Below, piece after piece: positions 17,237-25,486 of a DNA stretch of 64,000 nucleotides. The translations under genes were made by a program, and so were the position numbers. Below the pieces are notes generated by a model, which was not told the origin of the DNA, did no database searches, and saw nothing but the letters and a program-made list of their open reading frames with translations. The DNA is from Alcanivorax sp. DG881. GTDB taxonomy: Bacteria; Pseudomonadota; Gammaproteobacteria; Pseudomonadales; Alcanivoracaceae. The stretch covers positions 1-64,000 of the forward strand of contig NZ_DS989915.1 in the NCBI RefSeq assembly GCF_000155615.1, written 5' to 3'. The first letter of the stretch is position 1. Each line of letters opens with the position of its first letter.

Positions 17237-17266
17237 CTGGCGCGCTGATTTCGTTGGTTATGTTCA

Positions 17267-17291
17267 AGCCCGGCTCTGCCGGGCTTTTTTT
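17267..17291 (+). terminator. Terminator of the DUF1302-RND operon
   Basis: AGCCCGG, loop CTCTG, CCGGGCT followed by seven Ts lies 30 bases after the RND stop codon. Confidence 0.9.
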
Positions 17292-17296
17292 GGTTC

Positions 17297-17582
17297 TTCG
17301 CGGATTGGAGTGAATAACACGCTATTCGCCGTCTGATGGATTTATCGCGAATACCCGGCACTTTGCCAAACGCTCGACGCCGAATGCCTGACGTAAACCC
17401 CCTAGCCTGAGAGGCTGTCGTTATCACGTTATCTCCTTTGAGGGGGTATTTTGAGGAATAGTCAGGGCCATCATTCAGGTAATTATCGGGTAAGGCATTT
17501 TACGCAGAAAGCATGGCGGCCAAGGGTTTCAGGTTTTGAATTCAAGCGTCCGTCGTCGGGCATCCGGCGTCCAGCGGTTGCC
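17297..17582 (+). repeat. Dispersed intergenic repeat, copy A
   Basis: About 286 bases closely match 42460-42744 in the same orientation. Shared blocks include TTTATCGCGAATACCCGGCA, CCATCATTCAGG and CATCCGGCGTCCAGCGGTTG. Inside are imperfect 23-bp inverted repeats at 17371-17393 and 17554-17576 (20 of 23 match). No open frame is conserved between the copies, so this is a non-coding, MITE-like element and not a gene. Confidence 0.88.
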
Positions 17583-17789
17583 AGGGCGGGATAATGAGAC
17601 AAGTTCTGAAGCTGGCTGATCACTCCATTCCGCGATGAACCTTTTTTATGCCGTTTCGCGGCTGCAACACGGTTTTCGCTACATGCAATATGCCCGATGT
17701 AGTGGGGTGTGGGAGTGGGTGGCAGATGAGCCGGGGCACCATTCGCCCACTGTCGGACACAAAACATCGAAGTCACCGGGGCCGTTGGC
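17583..17789. other. Intergenic sequence before pyrD with no gene seen
   Basis: Short open frames here and across the repeat have no ribosome-binding site or recognisable content. A structured stretch (for example GTGGGGTGTGGGAGTGGGTGG) is G-rich. The part closest to pyrD carries its likely promoter. Confidence 0.5.
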
Positions 17790-17795
17790 TATAAT
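17790..17795 (+). promoter_or_regulatory. Likely -10 box of pyrD
   Basis: A perfect TATAAT lies 30 bases before the pyrD start. The -35 position at 17-bp spacing reads TCGAAG, a weak match. Confidence 0.5.
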
Positions 17796-17825
17796 GCCGC
17801 CGATTACCACCGATCGGGTTATTTC

Positions 17826-18836
17826 ATGCTGTACTCCCTGGCACGACCTTTACTGTTCTCTCTCTCTGAAGAGCATTCCCACGAGCTGACGCTGGCAATG
17901 CTGCGCAAGCGGGCAGGCAAGTTGTGGCCTGGCACGGTGCCGGCGGCGCCCAAAGAAGTGATGGGAATCGAGTTTGCCAATCCGGTGGGGCTGGCTGCAG
18001 GGCTGGACAAGAATGGTGACTGCATCGATGGGCTGGCTGATCTGGGTTTTGGCTTCCTTGAAGTGGGGACCGTTACGCCACGTCCGCAACTGGGCAATCC
18101 TCAGCCGCGCCTGTTCCGCCTTCCCCAGGCCCAGGCCCTGATCAACCGGATGGGCTTCAATAATCTGGGAGTGGAATATCTGGTAGGGGCGGTGAAACGT
18201 AGCCGCTATAAAGGAGTGCTGGGGATCAACATTGGCAAGAACAAGGATACCCCGGTGGAAGATGCGGTTCAGGACTACCTGATCTGCCAGCAGAAAGTGC
18301 ACGCCTATGCCAGCTACCTGGTGGTCAATGTGTCCTCACCCAATACGCCGGGTTTACGCACCCTGCAGCACGGTGCGGCTCTGGATGAGCTGCTGGGTAC
18401 GTTGCGCGAAGCCCAGACGCGCCTGGACCAGGAACACCGTCGCCGGGTGCCGCTGGTGATCAAGATTGCCCCGGATAACAGCGAAGAAGAGCTGCAGGGG
18501 ATGGCAGAAGCCTTTGTGCAGCACGGAATCGACGGTGTATGCGTGGGTAATACCACCTTGTCCCGCGAAGGCGTGCAGGGCCTGAAGCACGGAGAGGAAC
18601 AAGGTGGGCTCAGTGGCGCGCCGCTAACCCCCATTGCCAACCGGGCGCTGGCTGCCATGCGCCATGCGCTTAATGGTCGTATCCCGATTATTGGCGTGGG
18701 GGGCATTAATAGCGCCGATGATGCACTGGAAAAGCAGCGTCAGGGGGCGGATCTGGTGCAGATTTACAGCGGTCTGATCTACCAGGGCCCGGGCCTGATC
18801 GGTGATATTGCCCGGGCCTGGCCGAAAGGCATTTGA
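17826..18836 (+). CDS. pyrD: Dihydroorotate dehydrogenase (quinone), class 2
   Basis: PyrD oxidises dihydroorotate to orotate in pyrimidine synthesis and passes electrons to quinone at the inner membrane. The 336-aa product has the class 2 N-terminal helical extension ([20 protein letters not shown]), the FMN site with [10 protein letters not shown], the catalytic-Ser segment [12 protein letters not shown] and the phosphate-binding [11 protein letters not shown] and [10 protein letters not shown]. It sits next to rmf and rlmL, as in Pseudomonas. Confidence 0.97.
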   Translation: MLYSLARPLLFSLSEEHSHELTLAMLRKRAGKLWPGTVPAAPKEVMGIEFANPVGLAAGLDKNGDCIDGLADLGFGFLEVGTVTPRPQLGNPQPRLFRLPQAQALINRMGFNNLGVEYLVGAVKRSRYKGVLGINIGKNKDTPVEDAVQDYLICQQKVHAYASYLVVNVSSPNTPGLRTLQHGAALDELLGTLREAQTRLDQEHRRRVPLVIKIAPDNSEEELQGMAEAFVQHGIDGVCVGNTTLSREGVQGLKHGEEQGGLSGAPLTPIANRALAAMRHALNGRIPIIGVGGINSADDALEKQRQGADLVQIYSGLIYQGPGLIGDIARAWPKGI

Positions 18837-18901
18837 GCTACACGCTCAATTGGATGAAAGAGCTGAAAAGTTTCCTGATCTAAAGCTTTATACGAAGCCG
18901 C

Positions 18902-18952
18902 TGTAGGAGTTCCCTTTCAGGGGACGAACCTCGCGTAGCGAGGGTGTTCGCT
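18902..18952. repeat. REP-like palindromic element
   Basis: CTGTAGGAG followed by nested hairpins (CCTCGC-GTA-GCGAGG at 18929-18943, flanked by CGAAC and GTTCG) resembles the extragenic palindromes of Pseudomonas-type genomes. It lies between the convergent pyrD and rmf genes. Confidence 0.55.
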
Positions 18953-18983
18953 GTGGTGAAAGGGTTTGATTGTGACGGACATT

Positions 18984-19005
18984 AAAAAGGGCCCGGGTGG
19001 GGCCC
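18984..19005 (-). terminator. Terminator of rmf
   Basis: Read on the minus strand: GGGCCC, loop CACCC, GGGCCC and then TTTTT, 48 bases after the rmf stop. Confidence 0.85.
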
Positions 19006-19052
19006 TGTGGGTCGGCGCGCTGAACGCGTCGGCGTTGTGAAACTGGAAGAAA

Positions 19053-19259
19053 TTAACCGATATTTTTCAGATTCTGAATGCTGGCGACGCCGAGCATTCC
19101 GTGAGCAAAGTCAGTGCGACCTTCGCGCCATCCCCCCATCCAGTTGGTGCGTGCCTGGAGCGTGCCAAACGGGCAGTCTTCACGGGATTTTCCATCCAGG
19201 CCGGCGTTGTATCCCCGGTTGTAAGCGCGGTCGTCTTTACTACGTTTTTGTCGCTTCAT
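19053..19259 (-). CDS. rmf: Ribosome modulation factor
   Basis: RMF binds 70S ribosomes in stationary phase and helps dimerise them into inactive 100S particles. The 68-aa product starts MKRQKRSKDDRAYNRGYNAG and keeps the family core CPFGTLQARTNWMGGWREGR, matching E. coli RMF (55 aa) with a slightly longer tail. I chose ATG at 19259 and not the GTG six codons upstream because the Shine-Dalgarno run AAAGGGAAA overlaps those codons and because family members begin MKRQKR. It has its own terminator, is convergent with pyrD and divergent from rlmL. Confidence 0.95.
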   Translation of the reverse strand: MKRQKRSKDDRAYNRGYNAGLDGKSREDCPFGTLQARTNWMGGWREGRTDFAHGMLGVASIQNLKNIG

Positions 19260-19514
19260 AAACGCTTTCCCTTTCACAGATAGCGGTACCGAAAAATGGC
19301 CCCTCGGCTAAAAACGTAGCCAAGTAGCGGGGCCGACACATTCAGTATGGGAAAGCGGTAAGGTGGTGTCGAATACCATGTAGCAATATGGTCAGTGCTG
19401 GTTAAGCATATGACGTATAAAGGACAGGTTGATGACCGTTTGTGTAATGCCATGAAAAACAAGTAGTTAGTTTTTCGCATAGGGCATGAATCAGTCACTT
19501 AAGAGGATTTGGTA

Positions 19515-21629
19515 ATGGAATTTGTGGCCACCTGCATGCCAGGCCTGGCAGATTTGCTCAGTGACGAATTGTCTTCACTGGGCATATCCGTAACAGAAGC
19601 CGGGCGGGCTCATGTGAGTTTCTCCGGGGGCTCGGCGGACGCCCTCAAGGTGTGCCTGTGGTCTCGCCTGTCCGAGCGGGTGCTGTTGCATCTGGCGACG
19701 CTGGGGGTGACGCCGGACATTGCTCCGGAAAAGCTGGCGGCTAGCCAGGACTGGCTGTCGCTGGTAGCGAATGACGCCCCTGTACACGTGCATATTGAGC
19801 ACGGTGCGGAAGTGCGTGGCGATAACCGGATCAGTGCCAAGCGTTTTATCCAGGCGCTGCCCGAGCAGTTTGCGATTTCCCGGGAACCGAAGGGCAGTTG
19901 TTGTATCCGTGCCCGTCTGGACCTGAACGAGGCGCACTTGTGGCTGGACCTGGCCGGTGAGCCCCTGCATCGCCGCGGCTACCGCCTTGCGGGCGGTCGG
20001 GCGCCACTGCGTGAAACCCTGGCGGCGGCCATGCTGTGGGCCATTGGTTGGGGTAAAGCAGAGCGACCCCCTGCCTTGCTGGACCCGTTCTGTGGCAGTG
20101 GCACCCTGGTGATAGAGGCGGCCCTGATGGCTGCCGGGCGCGCCGCCGGTGCCCAGCGTCAGCACTACGGCTTCCAGCACTGGCGGGGTTGTCGTCGCCA
20201 GCTGTGGCTGGATGCCCAGAAGGAGGCGGGGGAGAGCGCCAATCGTCCGGTGCCGGCGCTGTCGTTGAAGGGGTTTGATGCTGATGGCAAGACGTTGCCG
20301 TTGGCGTTGCAGAATGCCGAGCGCGCCGGGGTGCGCAATGCGATCCATTTTGAGCGCCGGGAGCTGGGTGCGTTGCGACCGCGTGACTTTGCGGCCAACG
20401 GCATTGTGGTGGGCAACCCGCCCTGGGGCGAGCGTCTTGACGAGAAGCAGCAGGCGGGCTGGCTACACTATGCCATCGGCCGGATTCTGGCGCTGCGCGC
20501 GCCCGGTTATCAGGCGTTGCTGTTGGGCGCGGATGTGGACGTGATGGACCGTTCCGGCATGAATCTGGAGCGGCAATGGCGCTTGAAGAACGGGCCGTTC
20601 AATAATTTTATTCGCCTGTATTCACCGCGTAAGCCGACGCCACCTGTTGTGGCACAAGTCGCTGACGAGGGCGCATTCAATGTCCCGGAAGGTGCGCAAC
20701 CGTTACTTAACCGTTTGCGTAAAAACGGCAAGCACTTGCGTCGCTGGCTGGAACGGGAGGATATCCAGTGCTATCGCCTTTACGATCGTGATCTACCGGA
20801 ATTCAACGTGGCGGTGGATATCTATGGCGACCAGGTGCTGGTGCAGGAATTCAAGGCGCCGAAAACGATTGACCCTGAAAAGGCCAAAGCGCGGCGTGAC
20901 TGGGCGGTAACCGCGGTCCGTGCTGCCCTCGGTGTACACCGTGAGCAGGTGCACTTGCGCACACGCGAGAAACAAAAGGGCAACCAGCAATACCAGAAGC
21001 TGGACACCCAGGGGCACTACCGGGTAGTGCGTGAAGGCCAGGCTCAGTTGCTGATTAACCTGCAGGACTACCTGGATACCGGTCTGTTTCTGGATCACCG
21101 CCCCACGCGTTTGCGCATTGCGGAGCAGGCCAGCGGGAAACGCTTCCTGAATCTGTTTGCCTACACCGGGTCGGCCACGGTGCATGCTGCCGTGGGCGGC
21201 GCCAAACGCACGGTGACAGTGGATTCGTCGAAGCGTTATCTGGACTGGACCGCCTGCAATCTGGCGGCCAATGGCTTCTCCACCGACCAGCACGAGCTGG
21301 CTCGTATGGATGCCATGCGCTGGCTGGATGAGTGCAAGGAACAGTTTGATCTGGTGTTTTGCGATCCGCCCACTTTTTCCAACAACAAATCACGCAGTGA
21401 TTTCGTGGTGGAAGAGCATCATGGCGATTTGATTCGCAAGATCATGCGTTGCCTGGAACCGGGTGGGGTGCTGTATTTTTCCTGTAATTACCGCCGTTTC
21501 CAGATGGATGAAAGCATCAGTAAGTGGTTTGACGTGGAAGATATTTCTCGTTGGAGTATCCCTGAAGATTTCCGCCGAAATGAGAAAATCCATTACTGTT
21601 ACGCGATTCGTCATGTGGAGGATGCATGA
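19515..21629 (+). CDS. rlmL: Bifunctional 23S rRNA methyltransferase RlmKL
   Basis: The enzyme makes m2G2445 (N-terminal RlmL half) and m7G2069 (C-terminal RlmK half) in 23S rRNA. The 704-aa product has a THUMP region (about 1-150), the first SAM-binding fold with LLDPFCGSGTLVIEAA and catalytic NPPWGERL, then the second with LNLFAYTGSATVHAA and FCDPPTFSNNK. The length agrees with E. coli (702). ATG 19515 follows AAGAGGA; the upstream TTG is inside the ribosome-binding region. The 255 bases between it and rmf contain no gene. It overlaps the next gene by four bases (ATGA). Confidence 0.96.
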   Translation: MEFVATCMPGLADLLSDELSSLGISVTEAGRAHVSFSGGSADALKVCLWSRLSERVLLHLATLGVTPDIAPEKLAASQDWLSLVANDAPVHVHIEHGAEVRGDNRISAKRFIQALPEQFAISREPKGSCCIRARLDLNEAHLWLDLAGEPLHRRGYRLAGGRAPLRETLAAAMLWAIGWGKAERPPALLDPFCGSGTLVIEAALMAAGRAAGAQRQHYGFQHWRGCRRQLWLDAQKEAGESANRPVPALSLKGFDADGKTLPLALQNAERAGVRNAIHFERRELGALRPRDFAANGIVVGNPPWGERLDEKQQAGWLHYAIGRILALRAPGYQALLLGADVDVMDRSGMNLERQWRLKNGPFNNFIRLYSPRKPTPPVVAQVADEGAFNVPEGAQPLLNRLRKNGKHLRRWLEREDIQCYRLYDRDLPEFNVAVDIYGDQVLVQEFKAPKTIDPEKAKARRDWAVTAVRAALGVHREQVHLRTREKQKGNQQYQKLDTQGHYRVVREGQAQLLINLQDYLDTGLFLDHRPTRLRIAEQASGKRFLNLFAYTGSATVHAAVGGAKRTVTVDSSKRYLDWTACNLAANGFSTDQHELARMDAMRWLDECKEQFDLVFCDPPTFSNNKSRSDFVVEEHHGDLIRKIMRCLEPGGVLYFSCNYRRFQMDESISKWFDVEDISRWSIPEDFRRNEKIHYCYAIRHVEDA

Positions 21630-21955
21630 CGGTTGTGCTCTACACCACGCTGGGTTGCCACCTGTGTGAGCAAGCGAAGGAACTGGTGGCCATGGTGAAT
21701 CCGGGGCTGGTGCTTACTCCGGTGGATATCGCTGAGGATGATGCCTTGATCGAGCAGTATGGTGAGCGGATTCCGGTGTTGGTGCGCGAGGGCAAAGAGC
21801 TGGCCTGGCCGTTCGGTGTGCTCGACGTGCAGCAGTTCCTTTTCTTAATGTGGGGGCCGGGGGGGTGCCGTCCAGGCTTCCCGTGCCTTTGGCTAAACCC
21901 GGCCCCCCACCCTTTTCGGTTCCGTGATGGAATGGCGTCCCGGTTAGCGAAATAA
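21626..21955 (+). CDS. Glutaredoxin-like protein with doubtful C-terminal extension
   Basis: The first ~72 residues are a complete glutaredoxin-like (DUF836) domain with CHLC redox pair (YTTLGCHLCEQAKELV) and the cis-Pro segment RIPVLVR, normally the whole protein (75-85 aa). After DVQQFL the frame continues for about 35 residues of Pro/Gly/Arg-rich sequence encoded by a strong hairpin (21850-21910) and runs 12 bases into the 3' end of convergent tatD. In the +1 frame a TAA occurs at 21846-21848, exactly where the family would end. A one-base difference in the TTCCTTTTCTTAA run, natural or an assembly error, would restore a normal product. It is translationally coupled to rlmL (ATGA). Confidence 0.8.
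   Translation: MTVVLYTTLGCHLCEQAKELVAMVNPGLVLTPVDIAEDDALIEQYGERIPVLVREGKELAWPFGVLDVQQFLFLMWGPGGCRPGFPCLWLNPAPHPFRFRDGMASRLAK
21850..21910 (+). terminator. Long G/C hairpin at the end of the rlmL unit
   Basis: GTGGGGGCCGGG (21850-21861) pairs with CCCGGCCCCCCAC (21898-21910) with a single bulged base; CCTTTT follows. It lies between the convergent glutaredoxin-like and tatD genes and inside the extended reading frame of the former. Confidence 0.65.
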
Positions 21956-22777
21956 CGCTAACGCATTTTGATAGGTCATGGCGGCTACGTCCTGTGTCTG
22001 CTGCCCGCGTAGCTGTGCGACACGCTGGCCAATCCAGGGGAGTAGCGCCGGTTCGTTACGGCGTTTTTTCGGGGGAGGCTCCGGCAGGTCCCGGGGTAGC
22101 AGGTAGGGGGCGTCAGTTTCCAGCAGCAGGCGCTGATCCGGAATATTGGGCACCAGTTCTGCCAGTGGCTTGCCGCGGCGCTCGTCGCAAACCCAGCCGG
22201 TAATGCCGATATGGCAATCCAGATCCAGATAGTCAAACAGCGCCTGACGCGACCCGGTGAAGCAATGCACGACGGCGCCGGGCAGATCGTCGCGGAACGC
22301 TTTCAGGATAGGCAGAAAACGCTCATGGGCATCGCGCTCATGGAGGAAAACAGGCAGTTTCATCTCTGCCGCCAGCGCTAGCTGGGCCTCGAAGGCGCGC
22401 TCCTGGTCCGGTCGCGGAGAGAAGTCCCGGTTGAAATCCAGTCCCATCTCACCTGCGGCTTTCGTCTGCTCATGGGCGAGCAACTCGTGCAGTTCTTTTT
22501 CCAGGGCAGGCGAGTAAAAGCGGGCGCTGTGCGGGTGCAGCCCGGCGGTAGCAAACAGGCTGGGATGTTCGTCGGCCAGGGCAATGGCGGCGCGTGACTC
22601 GTCGATGCTGGTACCGGTAATCAGTTGCCAGGCAACCCCGGCCGAGGCCGCCCGCTCAATCACCGTTTCGCGATCGTCGTTGAATTGCCGGTCGGTCAGG
22701 TTAACCCCGATATCGGCCCATTGATCAGACGCGGTGTTCTGCGTTTCCGAAGGCGTGTTGCTGTGAGGTGCGGTCAT
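21944..22777 (-). CDS. tatD: TatD metal-dependent DNase
   Basis: TatD is a cytoplasmic metal-dependent 3'-5' exonuclease implicated in repair of oxidised DNA. The 277-aa product aligns throughout with E. coli TatD: DIGVNLTDRQF, GLHPHSARF, GEMGLDFNRDFS, VFLHERDAHERF, VHCFTGSRQ, GITGWVCDERRG and LLLETDAPYLLPRDL, including the metal-ligand His, Glu and Asp residues. The only in-frame ATG gives about 18 extra residues and overlaps the upstream DUF1499 gene by 53 bases. It is the third gene of the lexA unit, so it may be co-transcribed with an SOS regulator. Confidence 0.93.
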   Translation of the reverse strand: MTAPHSNTPSETQNTASDQWADIGVNLTDRQFNDDRETVIERAASAGVAWQLITGTSIDESRAAIALADEHPSLFATAGLHPHSARFYSPALEKELHELLAHEQTKAAGEMGLDFNRDFSPRPDQERAFEAQLALAAEMKLPVFLHERDAHERFLPILKAFRDDLPGAVVHCFTGSRQALFDYLDLDCHIGITGWVCDERRGKPLAELVPNIPDQRLLLETDAPYLLPRDLPEPPPKKRRNEPALLPWIGQRVAQLRGQQTQDVAAMTYQNALALFR

Positions 22778-23216
22778 CGGTGTCCTGTTCAGATAGCTGC
22801 TCGCGCAGGGATTCTACCCGACGACGGTTCGCACCTAAATCCCAGTAGCCTGTCCGCGAGGCCGAGCGCACTTCCACCACACCGTTATCGCGAACATAGA
22901 AGGTCACATCGTCCACAAACCGCAGAACCCGGCTGGTGAAGCGCGCCTGGATGCGTGATTGACCTACCACGTCATAGTCCACACGGGGCAGGTTGCCAAG
23001 CAGGCTTTCCAGCTTTTTCAGGCTGCTTTGCCGGTCGGCGCCTACCTGTAGAGGAGCGACTCGCTTATCGGCCTGGGTCGCCAGGCTGGACACACAGTTG
23101 GGTGAGTCCGGACAGGGCGCAAGAAGATGGGTATCAGCCATGGCAAATGCACTCCATACAATCAGGCAAGTGCCTATACCCGTGTGGATACAGGCTTTAA
23201 TAAGAGTTCGGATCAC
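22725..23216 (-). CDS. DUF1499 protein with signal peptide
   Basis: The 163-aa product begins with a signal peptide (cleavage near WSAFAMA) and then the DUF1499 start motif LLAPCPDSPNCVSSLA, with two conserved cysteines, and FTSRVLRFVDDVTFYV. The family has no assigned function. It starts at GTG 23216 inside the last codons of lexA (20-base overlap), and its end overlaps tatD by 53 bases, so the three genes look translationally linked. I prefer the GTG because the next ATG would remove the signal peptide. It is probably periplasmic or membrane attached. Confidence 0.85.
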   Translation of the reverse strand: MIRTLIKACIHTGIGTCLIVWSAFAMADTHLLAPCPDSPNCVSSLATQADKRVAPLQVGADRQSSLKKLESLLGNLPRVDYDVVGQSRIQARFTSRVLRFVDDVTFYVRDNGVVEVRSASRTGYWDLGANRRRVESLREQLSEQDTDDRTSQQHAFGNAEHRV

Positions 23217-23811
23217 GAATCAGCCCCACGAAAATGCCTTCGATGATAAGTTGATCAGCGGGCACCTTGATCGGCTCATAGGCTTCGTTGGCCGGCAGCA
23301 GGGTGGCGCTGGATTTATTCAACTTTAAGGTCTTCACCGTGACTTCTTCGTCAATGCGGGCCACTACGATTTCACCCGTGCGCGCCACATTGGATTTGCG
23401 TACCGCAATCAGGTCACCGTCGAAGATACCCGCATCTACCATACTGTCGCCCTGTACCTTCAACAGGTAGGTAGGGCGTTGCTTGAACAGCCCCTGGGGG
23501 ACCGGCACGGTGCGTTCCACGTTTTCGATGGCTTCGATGGGAACGCCTGCGGCGACCCTGCCGACGATGGGCAGTTCTTCTTCGCCCCAGTAGGCGTTAT
23601 CCAGCAGCTGAATGCCCCGCGAGCGGTCACTGTGCAGCTTGATATAGCCCTTGCGCTCAAGGGCACGGAGATGATCCGAGGCCGCATTCTTGGACTGGAA
23701 CCCCATGATGTCGGCAATCTCTGCACGGGTGGGGGCCATGCCGCTGTCCGAGAGGCATTCGCGGATACAATCGAGAACCTGCTGCTGTCGGTCGGTAAGT
23801 TTGCTGCTCAT
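23197..23811 (-). CDS. lexA: LexA SOS repressor
   Basis: LexA represses DNA-damage genes and cleaves itself when RecA is activated. The 204-aa product has the winged-helix N-terminus (LTDRQQQVLDCIRECL, GFQSKNAASDHLRALERKG), the Ala-Gly cleavage site in GRVAAGVPIE, the catalytic Ser in VQGDSMVDAG and the catalytic Lys in EVTVKTLKL. It heads a unit with DUF1499 and tatD; the cell-division inhibitor sulA, which follows lexA in Pseudomonas, is absent here. A LexA-box-like palindrome lies 179 bases upstream, between lexA and a divergent gene. Confidence 0.97.
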   Translation of the reverse strand: MSSKLTDRQQQVLDCIRECLSDSGMAPTRAEIADIMGFQSKNAASDHLRALERKGYIKLHSDRSRGIQLLDNAYWGEEELPIVGRVAAGVPIEAIENVERTVPVPQGLFKQRPTYLLKVQGDSMVDAGIFDGDLIAVRKSNVARTGEIVVARIDEEVTVKTLKLNKSSATLLPANEAYEPIKVPADQLIIEGIFVGLIRDPNSY

Positions 23812-24132
23812 AACCTTCTCCCTGTTTCCTGCAGAGTGGAGTGCCTGCCGGTGGCCGTGCAGGCAACCTTGCCGGGGTCGTATTCATCCCATGCCTGTCA
23901 CGGGTGGCTGTAGGCATTTGTATGGTTGCGTGCCTGGGCTTGTAAGTCGTGGCTGACAGGCAGTGCTACATTCTGGATGCTAGCACAGGCACTGATAATA
24001 TGAACAGTGTTATTTGAACAGTTGTCGGGCGAGGTTTTATCCCGCTTTTACGTCCATGTCGTTGCTCTGTTAAGGCGCGGGTACTAGCATGTGGAGTTGA
24101 TAGAAATGCCATCAAGACAGTGGGGATAATGG
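23812..24132. promoter_or_regulatory. Divergent control region, lexA / cyclic-nucleotide gene
   Basis: This 321-base gap between divergent starts holds no convincing gene. It contains the palindrome at 23990-24009 and a nearby direct repeat of GAACAGT (24002-24008 and 24016-24022). Both genes could be controlled from here. Confidence 0.5.
23990..24009. promoter_or_regulatory. Likely LexA box
   Basis: CACTGATAATATGAACAGTG is a palindrome with CACTG/CAGTG arms. On the lexA strand it reads CTGT-N8-TCAG, seven of eight matches to the gammaproteobacterial CTGT-N8-ACAG consensus. Confidence 0.55.
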
Positions 24133-24783
24133 ATGGAGCAGGCCAATAATAACGATTTCGGCCAGCAACGGCGGCGCCAGCTGTTGGCTGGTGTGCCGTT
24201 TTTTAATGAAATCGCCCGGGATGATCAGGACGAATTTGAACAGCTTGAAAAGACTACCCGCCTTTGGGTGGCGGCTTCCGGAGAAAGCGTCATTCGGGCC
24301 GGTGATGTGGATTCCACTCTGTATTTTCTGCTTCGGGGGCAGCTGGAAGTACTCTCGGACACCGCGCCGGAATCCCCGCTTTATTATGTATCTCCGGGGG
24401 AGGTCTTCGGCACCCTGTCCATGCTGTTAGGGACACCGCGCAGTGCCACGATTACGGTGGCAGACAACGCCCGCGAAGCGGTGTTGGCGAGCCTGGATTT
24501 CAATGAATTCAATGACGATGATGGCCCTTATTCGCTGGCGACCCGATTGGCGTTTTTCCATATGATCGTTCACCACATTCGCTGGACACTGGAAGTGAAG
24601 CGAATGCAGGCGCCGACCCATGAACTGGTGCATTCCATGCGCAAGCTGCCGGTTTTTCACGGAGAGAAGAACAGCCCGGAAGAGCTGGCCGCGTTGAAGG
24701 TGCAGGCCCAGGGGCTGGCTGAATTGCTGTGCCGCTGGAATGGAGAAGGGCAGGCGAGCACCGGCACACTACAGCTGACCTGA
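24133..24783 (+). CDS. Single-domain cyclic-nucleotide-binding-like protein
   Basis: The 216-aa product has one cNMP-binding beta roll (about residues 15-125). The phosphate-binding cassette reads FGTLSMLLGTPRSATI: the Glu that contacts the ribose in Crp is Thr here, so classical cAMP binding is doubtful, although the Arg is present. The helical C-terminal part has no visible helix-turn-helix. It is divergent from lexA, shares its 321-base control region and is therefore a candidate member of the SOS regulon. A second, larger protein of this fold lies at 2143-3216. Confidence 0.8.
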   Translation: MEQANNNDFGQQRRRQLLAGVPFFNEIARDDQDEFEQLEKTTRLWVAASGESVIRAGDVDSTLYFLLRGQLEVLSDTAPESPLYYVSPGEVFGTLSMLLGTPRSATITVADNAREAVLASLDFNEFNDDDGPYSLATRLAFFHMIVHHIRWTLEVKRMQAPTHELVHSMRKLPVFHGEKNSPEELAALKVQAQGLAELLCRWNGEGQASTGTLQLT

Positions 24784-24833
24784 TTCACGCTTGCGTCAGC
24801 TTGCGTGCGGAATTCCTTTACGGCTCGTTGTGG

Positions 24834-25271
24834 CTACTGATCGACCTTGACGGCCAGTACGTCGCAATGAGCCCCGGGCACCAGGCCGCGTGCGGTTGAG
24901 CCCAGCAGCAGGGCCAGGCCGCTGCGGGTATGGCTGCCCACCACGATCAAATCCGCTCCTATCTTGTCCGCCTTGTCGAGAATGGTCTTTTCGATGGACC
25001 CCATGTCCACATAAACGTTGGCTTCGGGAATGTTGTATTGCCCTGCGTATTTGTCCGCCATTTCACGGGCCTGTTTCATCAGGCCGCTTTGCAAGTCCGT
25101 CACATCCATGGGCACATCCGCCCCGTAGGCCAGGGCCAGTGGTTCGATGACATGGATCAGATGCAGCTCACCGTCATTGCCTGACAGCACGCCTGCTGCG
25201 CGGGACAGCACCTGGGGGGATTCGTCGCTGCCATCGATGGCAACCAGAATTTTGCGGTAGGGACTGGGCAC
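24834..25271 (-). CDS. Universal stress protein (UspA family)
   Basis: The 145-aa product is a single Usp domain: it opens PYRKILVAIDGSDESPQV and ends with the ATP-binding-type motif VVGSHTRSGLALLLGSTARG, followed by CDVLAVKV. The start is GTG at 25271, after GGGAGAG; a longer upstream frame adds 45 unrelated residues and is rejected. Usp proteins accumulate under starvation and stress. It sits alone, divergent from topA. Confidence 0.92.
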   Translation of the reverse strand: MPSPYRKILVAIDGSDESPQVLSRAAGVLSGNDGELHLIHVIEPLALAYGADVPMDVTDLQSGLMKQAREMADKYAGQYNIPEANVYVDMGSIEKTILDKADKIGADLIVVGSHTRSGLALLLGSTARGLVPGAHCDVLAVKVDQ

Positions 25272-25486
25272 GGTTCTCTCCCTGAAAACGTGAGGTTTCC
25301 TGCAGTATAGCGCGCTTTGTCGGGGTTGCCAGCGGGCTGTTTCACAGATGAGGGTTGCCCTGACCGGTCTGCCTGTACTACTACTAAAAAAGGAAAACGG
25401 GGGCACTTCCTGCTTGACCCGCCTATACCGGCGCTGTCTAAATAGCGCCCATCACGAGCCTTAGACCGGATGTTGAGTACCTGAGA

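Noticed and set aside
17483-17889. Short open frames in and after repeat copy A
   Set aside because: The frames are not kept in repeat copy B, have no ribosome-binding site and show no family resemblance.
19278-19498. Small minus-strand frame between rmf and rlmL
   Set aside because: It has no ribosome-binding site or family resemblance and lies in what must be the control region of the divergent rmf and rlmL genes.
25272-25406. 45-residue N-terminal extension of the universal stress protein
   Set aside because: It is unrelated to the Usp fold and lies upstream of a good ribosome-binding site for GTG 25271.
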